From Bacilli bacterium (lineage in GTDB: Bacteria > Bacillota_I > Bacilli_A > RFN20 > CAG-826): a stretch of 64,000 nt of DNA. Below the pieces are notes generated by a model. That model searched no databases and was not told the origin of the DNA. It saw only the letters and a program-made list of their open reading frames with translations. This document shows, piece after piece, positions 34,279-43,056 of the stretch. Position 1 is the first letter of the stretch. Each line of letters begins with the position of its first letter. The DNA is taken from the NCBI GenBank assembly GCA_035326105.1, contig DAOKYO010000001.1:62001-126000 (forward strand), in the 5' to 3' direction. A program made the translations under genes and the position numbers.

Positions 34279-34789
34279 CTATCGCCATTGCTTCTCATTC
34301 CTGCGCACATTTCCAAAATATATGAAATATTTAAAATTGAGAAACGGCAAGTAGTGAACCCTTACCAAAACAAATCAATTGGGCCGGACTCTAATTTGTT
34401 AAACTTTAATTGAATTAGTTCTCTTTTATATTTCCGACAACGAGAAAAATCGGCTTGAGTAAACTTAAGCCAAATTTCTAAAGAAGAGGCCTTGGGATTT
34501 CTTCTTTTAAGATTAAACTATTTTATCAATTTTCGTTTTGACTAGTTACATATAAATAAGGAGTTGTAAGCCGGTGAGATATATAAAGTAATAATTTTTC
34601 TCTTCCATCATATCTATTGAGCAACCTTCATAAAGATAAAGTTGATATGTGATAATATCAGTCTACTTTATTAACCTTTCCGTTACTTTTCACTGCTATT
34701 TTGACAGCTTAAAAACGATTTCTTAAATCATGAGAGTAAAAAGTTCTTTTGCAACATGTTAGACTGAATATATAGCATTTGTTGAAGTA
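34279..34789. other. Long AT-rich gap with no gene seen
   Basis: I see no reading frame with a ribosome binding site on either strand and no tRNA-like fold. The stretch is AT-rich and may hold the remains of a neighbour acquired with the ATPase gene. Confidence 0.4.
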
Positions 34790-34813
34790 CAAAAATAGCC
34801 CCGAAGGGCTATT
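34790..34813 (-). terminator. Terminator with TTCG tetraloop after the DUF3137 gene
   Basis: On the minus strand, AATAGCCC-TTCG-GGGCTATT is a perfect 8-bp stem followed by TTTTTG. It begins at the stop codon of the upstream gene. Confidence 0.85.
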
Positions 34814-35702
34814 ATAGTTTGCTGATAATCTTGTTTATTAGTTCTATTGTTTTCTTATACTCATTGATGGCTTCAATGCCGACGCTTTGCTCTAACGGAA
34901 CATTCATTAACCGATCACTTAAGGAAATTGCAATGTAAGTCTTTCCCGCCAAGATGGAAAGCGACAAATCGACAATATGCTGACCAACGGGAATTTTTTC
35001 TAATAGACTTAAGACTTCCTTGTCAACTGCCTGTGATTTAGACTTATTTGAATAGATGGCAATATCTTGATCATCGATAATCGTATTGAGATCATCGTGA
35101 TCATTAGGTCCGGTCGCTCCCTCGGAACTAATCTTTGGTTTCAAGAAAATCAATGTTTGAAGATCTTCAACTTTGTTGTCCGCCTCAATAAATTTTCCAA
35201 CGAAGAGCGCATTAAGTCGCTTATGCCGACCTGTACCATAGGTGTAGGCTACATAGTCACTAATGGCGACGCTCTTATCATCGACCTTATAGGTTACGAC
35301 ATTGCGTGAGGCTGATTGTCCGATATATTTAAGAATATGGGCATTGACGAATTGCTCGGTTGTAAACTTTGCACTGGTTGATTGCTCATAATCCTTAACG
35401 TCCGCACTTTCAAACACGTATTTGTCGACCGTTTGATAATACTCATCAATATATTTTTCCGCTCCAGCGTTTGTCTTCTTCTTCATGTAGTTTCCATAAA
35501 CAAAAACGCCAGCTAGCAAAACCATAACAATGATGATGGCGGCCCATGTTCCCCAGCCCTCAATTGGCATAATAAACATCATAACGGGTAAAATCGCAAT
35601 TAACACTACAAACATTAAAACCGTGTTAACCGTTCGGAATTTTTTATAAAATTTTAAAAACTCATGTCTTTTTGTCTCTAGATCAACTAACCAATTTTCC
35701 AT
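34812..35702 (-). CDS. DUF3137-like membrane protein
   Basis: The 296-residue product has two helices at about residues 27-47 and 52-72, then a soluble domain of about 220 residues. The segment VVTYKVDDKSVAISDYVAYT followed by HKRLNALFVGKFIEADN fits the DUF3137 pattern of bacterial proteins with unknown function. An AGGAGATAAGA site precedes the ATG. It is a single gene with its own terminator. Function unknown. Confidence 0.65.
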   Translation of the reverse strand: MENWLVDLETKRHEFLKFYKKFRTVNTVLMFVVLIAILPVMMFIMPIEGWGTWAAIIIVMVLLAGVFVYGNYMKKKTNAGAEKYIDEYYQTVDKYVFESADVKDYEQSTSAKFTTEQFVNAHILKYIGQSASRNVVTYKVDDKSVAISDYVAYTYGTGRHKRLNALFVGKFIEADNKVEDLQTLIFLKPKISSEGATGPNDHDDLNTIIDDQDIAIYSNKSKSQAVDKEVLSLLEKIPVGQHIVDLSLSILAGKTYIAISLSDRLMNVPLEQSVGIEAINEYKKTIELINKIISKL

Positions 35703-35775
35703 ATTCTTATCTCCTCATATGCATGTTAATATTAGCAAAAAATCGCTTTTTTTACTATATAAACCATTTAATTAA

Positions 35776-35808
35776 ATATAAAAGAGACCATCTGTTTAAC
35801 AGATGGTC
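35776..35808 (-). terminator. Terminator after the Sel1-repeat gene
   Basis: On the minus strand, a perfect 9-bp stem GACCATCTG / CAGATGGTC with a 5-nt loop is followed by TCTCTTTTATATTT. It begins six bases past the stop of the Sel1 gene. Confidence 0.8.
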
Positions 35809-35813
35809 AATTA

Positions 35814-36449
35814 TTAGCCCAATTCTTTTAATTTTGTTCTCGCCGGGCCAAATCCCTGAACCGCGGCTTTTGTAAGCCAGTTGCGGGCCAAGTCAAGATC
35901 CTTAATTATGCCTCGACCTGACGAGTACCATAGACCAACGATATATTGAGCTTTGCGATAACCGCGTTCGGCACTTTCCAAATAAAAGGCAAATGCCTTA
36001 TTCAAATCAATTGGTCGCCCATAGCCCATCTCTTGGAAGAAGCCAAGTTTATAGAACGCTTTGGCGAAGTTTTGGGCAGCAGCCTTTTCATACCACGCAT
36101 AAGCTTTCTCGTAATCAACAGCAATTACCGATCCTCGTTCATAGGCGATTCCCATATTGTACTGGGCGGCATCATGGCCTCCTTCGGCGGCTTGAAGAAA
36201 GAAATCAACTCCTTGTTTTTCGTCTTGCTTAACGCCTTTGCCATAAAAATAGCAATATCCAAGCACAGTTTTAGCCGGTGCATAGCCTTCTTCCGCTGCT
36301 TCCAAAGCCAAAGCGTATCCTCGGGCATCGTCCTCGGCGATATTTTCGCCTTGAACCAATCGCCGAGCAAGCTCGTGTTTAGCCCCAACTTCCTTTCGCT
36401 CAATTCGCTTTTCCAACTCTCGATTATCCATCGCTATGTATTTAGCCAT
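35814..36449 (-). CDS. Sel1-like repeat protein
   Basis: The 211-residue protein is built of about four Sel1 (TPR-like) repeats with the A-x2-LG-x-Y-x2-G pattern: AKTVLGYCYFYGKGVKQDEK, AAQYNMGIAYERGSVIAVDY, AFYKLGFFQEMGYGRPIDLN and AQYIVGLWYSSGRGIIKDLD. No signal peptide or membrane helix is seen, so it is a cytosolic scaffold. Partners are unknown; it stands alone between two terminated units. Confidence 0.85.
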   Translation of the reverse strand: MAKYIAMDNRELEKRIERKEVGAKHELARRLVQGENIAEDDARGYALALEAAEEGYAPAKTVLGYCYFYGKGVKQDEKQGVDFFLQAAEGGHDAAQYNMGIAYERGSVIAVDYEKAYAWYEKAAAQNFAKAFYKLGFFQEMGYGRPIDLNKAFAFYLESAERGYRKAQYIVGLWYSSGRGIIKDLDLARNWLTKAAVQGFGPARTKLKELG

Positions 36450-36512
36450 CGGATACTACCTCCTTTGACCATCTTTTATAATTTATTATAACATAGACGA
36501 TATTAAAACAAG

Positions 36513-37493
36513 TTAGTTGTTTTTAACCGGAAATAACTTCCGAATGGTTATAAACGGCCGATACAGCACTCCCAATATGACCAAAGTAACCAGGCCGCTG
36601 GCCCATATATACCAGTTATACTCCAAACCGCCAATTAATGTCGTGCCATAAATGACAACACTAGAAATAGTGCTTCCGATATAGCGGCCGAAAATTCCGA
36701 CAAAAACCGATAACGCAAAGAAAACCAAATTTTGCCAGCTGACTTTGTTGGCATCTTTAGGAAAGGCAAGATTGGAAAAAAGCCCCGCGAACGAAATCGC
36801 ACCATAGGCTAAAAAGTAATCAAAAGGAAAAGTATAGAGCCCCCAATTATCCAGTAGGCAAGATATCAATCCAAATATAACTCCTATCGCTAAAAACGAT
36901 TTGGAAAAGTTTAGGCGATAGGCAATCAAAAACAGTGGAATCATTCCCAAATTGATGGAACCGGCGCCTCCAATGGCGACTGGAATCCGAGCAAAACGAT
37001 CTAACACTAATGCTAAAGCCACCAAAACAGATATTTCCGAAATTTCTCGAACCGTAAAATGAGACTGATCCAAGATTGGCATTAAAGCATAGACCGTGCC
37101 GACCAGCAATAAGCCTGCAATAATTCCTAAACCAATGCCAAAGGTGTAAACAACACCATTGTCCTTGTTGAATTCGTTGGCAATAAAAACTAAAGTCAGG
37201 GTTAAAACAAGGGCGAGTAATTCGCTAAAAAATGCCAGGCTTAGCAAAATGGATTTTCGCCTGAAAATGAATAAAACAGCGCCAACTATCGGCAATAAGT
37301 AGATAGCCAAGCCAAGCCAAACAGCGCTGCCGCTATTTCCTCCGCTCAATAAACTCCAACTAGCAACCGCCTCCCCTTCACTAAAAACGGGGGGAATAAA
37401 AAATGCAACAGCAACCAGACCGGCGATAATTGCAAGAACCAACTTTCTTGCCTTATCGCTATTCAACAACTGCCAGAATGATTTTTTCTCCAT
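36513..37493 (-). CDS. Thiamine ECF transporter S-component (ThiT-like) with extra N-terminal membrane domain
   Basis: Residues about 150-326 form a ThiT-like S-component: ISVLVALALVLDRFARIPV, GGAGSINLGMIPLFLIAYR, and DYFLAYGAISFAGLFSN. The first ~150 residues add about four helices (VLAIIAGLVAVAFFIPPVFS ...) not found in classic ThiT of about 190 residues. A TPP riboswitch with terminator directly upstream supports thiamine as the substrate. It would need the shared EcfAA'T module, which is not in the window. Whether the N-terminal domain is a fused regulator or an unrelated membrane unit is open. Confidence 0.82.
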   Translation of the reverse strand: MEKKSFWQLLNSDKARKLVLAIIAGLVAVAFFIPPVFSEGEAVASWSLLSGGNSGSAVWLGLAIYLLPIVGAVLFIFRRKSILLSLAFFSELLALVLTLTLVFIANEFNKDNGVVYTFGIGLGIIAGLLLVGTVYALMPILDQSHFTVREISEISVLVALALVLDRFARIPVAIGGAGSINLGMIPLFLIAYRLNFSKSFLAIGVIFGLISCLLDNWGLYTFPFDYFLAYGAISFAGLFSNLAFPKDANKVSWQNLVFFALSVFVGIFGRYIGSTISSVVIYGTTLIGGLEYNWYIWASGLVTLVILGVLYRPFITIRKLFPVKNN

Positions 37494-37516
37494 ACACTTA
37501 CCTCTTTCCTTTTAAG

Positions 37517-37541
37517 AAAAAATCCTTTCCAGCGGAAAGGA
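37517..37541 (-). terminator. Expression-platform terminator of the TPP riboswitch
   Basis: On the minus strand, TCCTTTCC-GCT-GGAAAGGA is a perfect 8-bp stem followed by TTTTTTC. It lies between the aptamer and the transporter gene, so thiamine pyrophosphate binding probably causes premature termination. Confidence 0.85.
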
Positions 37542-37552
37542 GTGAAGTGTAA

Positions 37553-37646
37553 GTATATAACCTCATTACCTCCGCCGGCATTACCCGGATCAGGTGCGGT
37601 CGACTTGGAAAACAAGTCCTCTCAGCCAGGTTAAGCCCAGCTCCCG
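37553..37646 (-). promoter_or_regulatory. TPP riboswitch (THI element)
   Basis: On the minus strand the conserved parts are all present: GGGAGCTGGGCTTAACC, the pyrimidine-sensing GGCTGAGAGG, then ACCTGATCCGGGTAATGCC and GGCGGAGGTAATGAGG. A variable P3a-type stem (GACTTG / CAAGTC) sits between. This is the canonical thi-box and controls the downstream ThiT-like gene. Confidence 0.95.
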
Positions 37647-37667
37647 ACAAGAATGATTATACCACGA

Positions 37668-38321
37668 TTAGTTCTGCCAATCAATTGGCGATAAGCCATG
37701 CTTTCTTAAATATTCATTGGCCCGAGAAAACTGATGCGTATCGAAAAAGCCTCCCCGATTGGCACTAAGGGGGGACGGATGGGTGCTTTCTAAGATGAGA
37801 TGGCTTTCATTATGCAAGAGCTTTTTTAGTGAACGAGCAAAATTTCCCCAAAGCATGAAAACTATCGGCTGATCCTGCCTATCCAGTAATTCCATTACAT
37901 CGGCCAAAAACAATTGATATCCCTCTACATTATGCGAAAGCGGATTACCTCGCCGCACACTAAGCCGGGCATTAAGCAACAAAACACCTTGTTTGGCTAA
38001 ATAAGTCAAATCCCCTTCCTCTTTCATCTTTAATCCCAAATCGTTGCCGATTTCCTTATAGATATTTTGAAGTGAAGGTGGCAGTGGAACGCCGTTGGGG
38101 ACACTGAAAGCCAGCCCCATTGCTTGATGGGGCTCATGGTAGGGGTCTTGTCCAATAATTACGACTTTGACCTCTTTTAACGGCGTGAGATTAAAAGCAT
38201 TGAACACTAAGTTCCGCGGAGGATAGCATATATGGTGACGATATTCGTCATCGAGAAAAGCATGCAATGTTTTGCTATATGGCTTTTCTTTCACGATATT
38301 AAAAAAATCTTTCCATTCCAT
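37668..38321 (-). CDS. ung: Uracil-DNA glycosylase, family 1
   Basis: The 217-residue enzyme removes uracil from DNA. Motif A GQDPYH (residues 57-62, catalytic Asp59), the uracil-binding FSVPNGVPLPPSLQNIYKEI, VLLLNARLSV and the C-terminal HPSPLSANRGGFFDTHQF with the catalytic His are all seen. Length is normal. Confidence 0.97.
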   Translation of the reverse strand: MEWKDFFNIVKEKPYSKTLHAFLDDEYRHHICYPPRNLVFNAFNLTPLKEVKVVIIGQDPYHEPHQAMGLAFSVPNGVPLPPSLQNIYKEIGNDLGLKMKEEGDLTYLAKQGVLLLNARLSVRRGNPLSHNVEGYQLFLADVMELLDRQDQPIVFMLWGNFARSLKKLLHNESHLILESTHPSPLSANRGGFFDTHQFSRANEYLRKHGLSPIDWQN

Positions 38322-38377
38322 AGCATTTACCGGATAAATTGTAGCATATTTATCGCCTTTTTTCGGAAATAATTATG

Positions 38378-38389
38378 TATAATTATAAT
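38378..38389 (+). promoter_or_regulatory. Tandem TATAAT elements just upstream of the first glycosyltransferase
   Basis: Two adjacent TATAAT hexamers (38378-38383 and 38384-38389) end only 4-10 bases before the ATG at 38394. A transcript from the first would begin about four bases before the start codon, so the mRNA may be nearly leaderless. No ribosome binding site is visible. Confidence 0.4.
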
Positions 38390-38393
38390 AGTT

Positions 38394-39485
38394 ATGAAAA
38401 AAATCTTGTTTGTTTTCAACCATCCGGCTCCTTACAAAGTTGCCCTCTATAATGGATTATCTTCTTTCTTTGATATCCATGTTATTTTTGAGCGTTTGCA
38501 AGCGAAAAATCGTCCTTCCCTTTTTTACCATGAAAAAAGGTACGCCTTTAAACTTCATAAAATAAACGGAATATCCCTCGGTAAAGAAAACTTTTTTTCT
38601 TGGGGAATTAGGAGTGAATTAAAGAAGAATAAATACGATTTGGTAATTATTAATGGATACTCAACGCTTGCCGAAATGATCGGCTTGCACTTTTTAAAAG
38701 CAAGGCGCATCCCTTATCTTTTTGCAATCAACGGCGGCATCGTTAAAGATGAATCAAAATTGAAATTTTGGTTTAAAAAGAAAATGCTTCAGGGGGCCTA
38801 TCGTTATCTCTCTCCTTCGACCATCGCCGATGAATACTTGTCGCGGTATGGAATCGCAAAAGAAATAATATGCCATTATCCTTATGCGACAATCACGGCT
38901 GATGAGATACTTCCGTCTTTGCTGTCGAGGGAGGAAAAACGCGCTTTTTGGGAAAAAAATAAAATTTTCCATTCGCATATCTTCGTTTCTTTTGGGCAAT
39001 TTATTGCCCGTAAAAATAATGTTCATTTGCTTAATTTATGGAGCAAGGCAAATTCCGATTGCGCTTTAGTTCTCATTGGCGAGGGCCCCGAAAGAAGAAA
39101 ATATCAGTCAATAATAAAAAAAAGGCATTTGCGCAATGTGTATATCTTTCCCTTTATGAGTCATACTGATTTATTAAAATTTATTTGCCACGCTGATGGC
39201 GCCATCTTCCTTTCCCGTGAAGACATCTATGGACATATGATTAATGAAGCCTTGTCTCAAGGTCTGCCGGTTATTGCCAGTAGCAAAATAATATCCGCTC
39301 GTTCTTTAATTAAAGAAGGAAAAAACGGCTTTTTAGTAGACCCGGACAATGACGAGGCAATTATTGCTCATATCGATAGTCTCAACACGGACATGAGCCT
39401 TTCGGCATTGGCGACCGCTAAAAAAAATACCATCGAAAAGATGGTTTCTGCTCACAAAGCAATAATTGAGGACTTGGGCTTATGA
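38394..39485 (+). CDS. Glycosyltransferase, GT4-like
   Basis: The 363-residue protein has a GT-B fold: an N-terminal acceptor domain (NHPAPYKVALYNGLSSFFDI) and a C-terminal donor domain (SFGQFIARKNNVHLLNLWSK, ALVLIGEGPERRKYQSII, GAIFLSREDIYGHMINEALS-QG). The E-x7-E-type motif and GLPVIASSK are typical of GT4 transferases that build surface polysaccharides. It overlaps the next transferase by four bases and begins the exopolysaccharide operon. Confidence 0.88.
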   Translation: MKKILFVFNHPAPYKVALYNGLSSFFDIHVIFERLQAKNRPSLFYHEKRYAFKLHKINGISLGKENFFSWGIRSELKKNKYDLVIINGYSTLAEMIGLHFLKARRIPYLFAINGGIVKDESKLKFWFKKKMLQGAYRYLSPSTIADEYLSRYGIAKEIICHYPYATITADEILPSLLSREEKRAFWEKNKIFHSHIFVSFGQFIARKNNVHLLNLWSKANSDCALVLIGEGPERRKYQSIIKKRHLRNVYIFPFMSHTDLLKFICHADGAIFLSREDIYGHMINEALSQGLPVIASSKIISARSLIKEGKNGFLVDPDNDEAIIAHIDSLNTDMSLSALATAKKNTIEKMVSAHKAIIEDLGL

Positions 39486-40660
39486 AAATTATTTATTTAA
39501 CAACTTCGATGTTGGATGATGACTTTAATGAACTGTTCAATTTATCCAAAGTTAAACCGAATCCATCCAATCAGCTCTTTCACCGCAAAGTGATTAAATC
39601 GCTGATGAAAGTGGCAAAAGTTAGTGTGGTTTCTTTTCGCCCAATCACCCCTAAAACTTTGGGAGTGGATATTATTCCCGAACACCGAAAGGAAAATTAT
39701 ATTTATCTTCCGATTGAAAACCAAGGCGTAAATCGTAAGGTGGCTTTAAAAAAATCGTTTTTAAACCTTTTTCCGCATCTTTTAGAAGGTGAAGAAGAAA
39801 TGCCAATCATTGTTTTCGACGCCATAAATCTTCTCATCAGCCGGCTGGCTAAAGAAGTTTCGCAAAAATATCATTTGAAGCGGATAGCCGTAATAACAGA
39901 TGATCCATTTAAAGTGCAGAGTATACAACCGCTTTTACGAGCACTGATCTGGCTGAATTACCAGCATCATCACGGCTACATCGCCATCAGTGAAGGCTTA
40001 AACAAATTAATCGGTCGGCCCAAGAAAACAATTATTATTCCGACGATTATCGATGAGGAAAAAATTCTTGAGCCGACTAAAAAAACCGACTCTTGTCTTT
40101 ATTTTTCAGGCGCGCTTTATAAACAGTATGGAATAATTAATCTTTTAAAGTCTCTCGAATTCATTTCCTTTGGGCAGAATGACAAATTAATTATGGCTGG
40201 CTATGGACCATTGACCGAAACGATTAAAGCAACCGGACAAAATAACTCCCATATTGAGTTTTTAGGCCCCATTGATCCCGAAACCAACAACCGCTATATC
40301 AACCGTTCAATCGGGGTGATAAATCCTCGACAATACGAGAAAAATCTCCGCTCCTTCCCCAGTAAAATTATCAGTATTATTGAGAATGGTGGCTTGCTAC
40401 TGTCGACCGACCATGAGATTTTAACCGCTAATTTACCCGATGCTTACATTTCTTTGGGCCGCGGTTCAAAGGAAGAGATCGCCTTTGGTCTTAATCAAGC
40501 CTTGAATTTATCTTGGGGACAGAGGAAAAAAATTATTCTTTCATCACAGCAGAGGATGGTGGCCATTTTTGGGTTAGAAATAACCGGCAAAAAAATCGAG
40601 AGTTTATTACTAAAAATTAATAGAAGTGAAGAAGACCTTATTCATGAAATCAAATCTTAA
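39482..40660 (+). CDS. Glycosyltransferase, GT4-like (divergent)
   Basis: The 392-residue protein has the outline of a GT-B transferase: CLYFSGALYKQYGIINLLKS, KLIMAGYGPLTETIKATG, HIEFLGPIDPETNNRYINRS and a donor-site region RSFPSKIISIIENGGLLLST. The N-terminal half is diverged. Its ATG overlaps the upstream stop (ATGA). It is the second transferase of the operon and probably adds a sugar to a lipid-linked repeat unit. Confidence 0.78.
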   Translation: MKIIYLTTSMLDDDFNELFNLSKVKPNPSNQLFHRKVIKSLMKVAKVSVVSFRPITPKTLGVDIIPEHRKENYIYLPIENQGVNRKVALKKSFLNLFPHLLEGEEEMPIIVFDAINLLISRLAKEVSQKYHLKRIAVITDDPFKVQSIQPLLRALIWLNYQHHHGYIAISEGLNKLIGRPKKTIIIPTIIDEEKILEPTKKTDSCLYFSGALYKQYGIINLLKSLEFISFGQNDKLIMAGYGPLTETIKATGQNNSHIEFLGPIDPETNNRYINRSIGVINPRQYEKNLRSFPSKIISIIENGGLLLSTDHEILTANLPDAYISLGRGSKEEIAFGLNQALNLSWGQRKKIILSSQQRMVAIFGLEITGKKIESLLLKINRSEEDLIHEIKS

Positions 40661-42170
40661 CAGTAGCCCTAATATTCGCAGTTCGGTTGTTATCAACCTA
40701 ATTCGCACGGTAACCATCACCGTGTTATCGTTCGTAAGTTTCCCTTTTGCTGCGCGGGCCTTAGGCGATATCGGTATGGGTCAATACACCTTGGCCAATA
40801 CTTTTGTTTACTATTTTCTGATTATTGCCAAGTTAGGAATTCCAAATCTTGCCATCCGCGAATGCGCAAAAGTCCGGGATGATCCAGTTGCTTTTTCGCG
40901 CAAAGTCCAGACCTTCTTTATTCTTCAGCTGATTACCACGCTTATTTCCTTTGTCTTTCTTATTGCTATAGCCTTTTCATTGCCGTCCAGTTGGACAGCT
41001 GAGCCCGAGTTAATTAGGCGTCTGATTTTTATCTTATCGATTAACTTTTTACTCGGAGCTTTATCTTTTGAATGGGTCTATATCAGTTTAGAAAAACATT
41101 TTTATATTGCTGTGCGCTCTATTTTTGCCTTGACTATCGGAAGCCTTTTGATTATATCTTTTGTTCATAATTCGCGACAGCTTATTCTATATGCTGCTTT
41201 AGCCTTTTTAAACACCATCTTTACCGTGGTTTTTAACCTTGCTTTTCTCAAGAAAGAAGGCGTAAGTTTAAAACCCTTGGGCGAATATAACTTCCGTCAG
41301 TACATCAAGCCCATTCTTGCAATGGGAGTCCTCACGATCGTTTTAACTTTCTATAACCAAACCGATACCATTATTCTGGGGATATTAGACCCGAGCACCG
41401 CAAGTGTTGGTTCCTACGCAATCGGGGTGAAAGGCAGTGAAATCGTCATTACAATCATCACTTCTTTGAGCGCGGTTTTTATTCCTCGAGCAACGCGGCT
41501 TTATCAAAATGAAAATAAGTTTTTCTTCAAAAACTTAGCTCGGTATGCAACTAATATTGCACTTTTTATCGCCATACCAGCGTATGTCGCCTTAGTGATT
41601 TTAGCTCCGGACATCATCGCCTTTCTAGTCAACAGCAACCTTAGCGGCACCTGGACGGATAGCAGTATCAGCAATGCCACTTTAAGCGTCATCATCATTT
41701 CATCCTTAGTAATCACCTATTCGCTGGCTGATATTATTTTTTCAAGCATCCTTTTACCGATGGGAAAGGAAAAAATATATCTTTGGACAATTGCCGTCGG
41801 TCTGGTGCTAAATGTCGTTGGTTGTATTATATTGGGAAAGACCGTTTTTCAAAGTCGTCCGGTTATAGGCGTAGCCGTCGCCACAGCTTTAAGCGACCTG
41901 ATTGTTTTAATTGTCCTAATTGTCGGAGCGTGGAAATATATTAAATCCGCCTTATTTAACCTGAACAGTTTAAAAATCATTGTTGCCGGAACAATCATCG
42001 GAGCGCTGACATATTATCTACAAACCATTATTGGTGGCACGCCCTTTGTTAAGATACTAATAATTATTTTAATTGACGGTATTGCATATACATTCTTACT
42101 TGCCGTCAGCAAAGAAAAACTGGTAACTAGTTTTTTAACCCCAAAGAAGGAGATTGAACATGAATCCTAG
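40644..42170 (+). CDS. Polysaccharide flippase, Wzx/MOP superfamily
   Basis: The 508-residue protein has about 12-14 hydrophobic helices and starts with the MOP pattern SVVINLIRTVTITVLSFVSF followed by PFAARALGDIGMGQYTLANT, as in Wzx/RfbX. It would move the undecaprenyl-linked repeat across the membrane. The ATG at 40644 overlaps the upstream gene by 17 bases; an in-frame GTG at 40626 is an alternative. Confidence 0.9.
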   Translation: MKSNLNSSPNIRSSVVINLIRTVTITVLSFVSFPFAARALGDIGMGQYTLANTFVYYFLIIAKLGIPNLAIRECAKVRDDPVAFSRKVQTFFILQLITTLISFVFLIAIAFSLPSSWTAEPELIRRLIFILSINFLLGALSFEWVYISLEKHFYIAVRSIFALTIGSLLIISFVHNSRQLILYAALAFLNTIFTVVFNLAFLKKEGVSLKPLGEYNFRQYIKPILAMGVLTIVLTFYNQTDTIILGILDPSTASVGSYAIGVKGSEIVITIITSLSAVFIPRATRLYQNENKFFFKNLARYATNIALFIAIPAYVALVILAPDIIAFLVNSNLSGTWTDSSISNATLSVIIISSLVITYSLADIIFSSILLPMGKEKIYLWTIAVGLVLNVVGCIILGKTVFQSRPVIGVAVATALSDLIVLIVLIVGAWKYIKSALFNLNSLKIIVAGTIIGALTYYLQTIIGGTPFVKILIIILIDGIAYTFLLAVSKEKLVTSFLTPKKEIEHES

Positions 42171-43056
42171 ACTAAAAGAAAACCGCATTAAGCGCAGTAT
42201 TGCCAAGTTTTTACAGCCGATTATTCGTTTCTTTTCTTCTTCCCTTTATGTGAGACTGCAGTATCGCTACATCACCGGTCATAAACTAAATCTCCTACAC
42301 CCCTCTTTATATACCGAAAAACTTCAGTATCTACGCCTTTTTGTTGATGCGAAAAATCCCAAAGTAATCGCCTTCAGCGATCGGGTACAAGTTCGCGACG
42401 AAATAAGGGCCCTCGGGCTGGAGAATATTCTTATTCCTGATTATGGTCACTATCAAGCTTTTTCCGATATTGATTTTTCTTCTTTACCCGCATCTTTTGT
42501 TTTAAAATGCTCACACGCTTCCGGCTTTAATGAAATCATAATTGATAAAAGGAAAATGAATTATGCTCAAAGTCAGAAAAAGTTTTCGGAATGGCTGAAT
42601 AAAGACTACGGAAAAGCAACTGTGGAACCTCATTATTCGCGAATAAAGCCCCAGATTTTAATCGAAGAATATATCGGTGAAGACAACCGGTTGCCCGATG
42701 AGTTTAAAATTCATGTTTTCGGTGGTGTGGCTCGCTATCTTTATATTGTCACCGGACGGGGCAAAGATATAAAGTACAACAATTATTATATCGATAAAAC
42801 GCCCTTTCCCGAGGCGCAGTTCAATGGCTGGCAAAGCCGGGAAGAAGACAAAATCGAATGGCCGGAAGCGTATCAAAAAATGGTTGCCATCGCTGAATTA
42901 ATCGCTAAAGGTTTCCCTTTTGTCCGCGTCGATTTATATTCGATAAAAGGGAAAATATACTTTGGCGAATGCACTTTCACTCCCGCTAAAGGAACTCTAA
43001 AATTTGACAATCCCAAAGCGGATGAAATAATCGGACAATGGTTAAAAATAAATTAA
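42160..43056 (+). CDS. TupA-like ATP-grasp protein of polysaccharide locus
   Basis: The 298-residue protein matches TupA-like ATP-grasp enzymes: YTEKLQYLRLF, FSDRVQVRDEI, FVLKCSHASGFNEIIIDK, ILIEEYIGEDNRLPDEFKIH and FVRVDLYSIKGKIYFGECTF. TupA was named for teichuronopeptide synthesis, so it may attach an amino acid or peptide to the polymer. The ATG at 42160 is preceded by AAGGAG; an upstream TTG would lie on that site. It overlaps the flippase gene by 11 bases and the convergent lipoprotein by four. Confidence 0.85.
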   Translation: MNPRLKENRIKRSIAKFLQPIIRFFSSSLYVRLQYRYITGHKLNLLHPSLYTEKLQYLRLFVDAKNPKVIAFSDRVQVRDEIRALGLENILIPDYGHYQAFSDIDFSSLPASFVLKCSHASGFNEIIIDKRKMNYAQSQKKFSEWLNKDYGKATVEPHYSRIKPQILIEEYIGEDNRLPDEFKIHVFGGVARYLYIVTGRGKDIKYNNYYIDKTPFPEAQFNGWQSREEDKIEWPEAYQKMVAIAELIAKGFPFVRVDLYSIKGKIYFGECTFTPAKGTLKFDNPKADEIIGQWLKIN

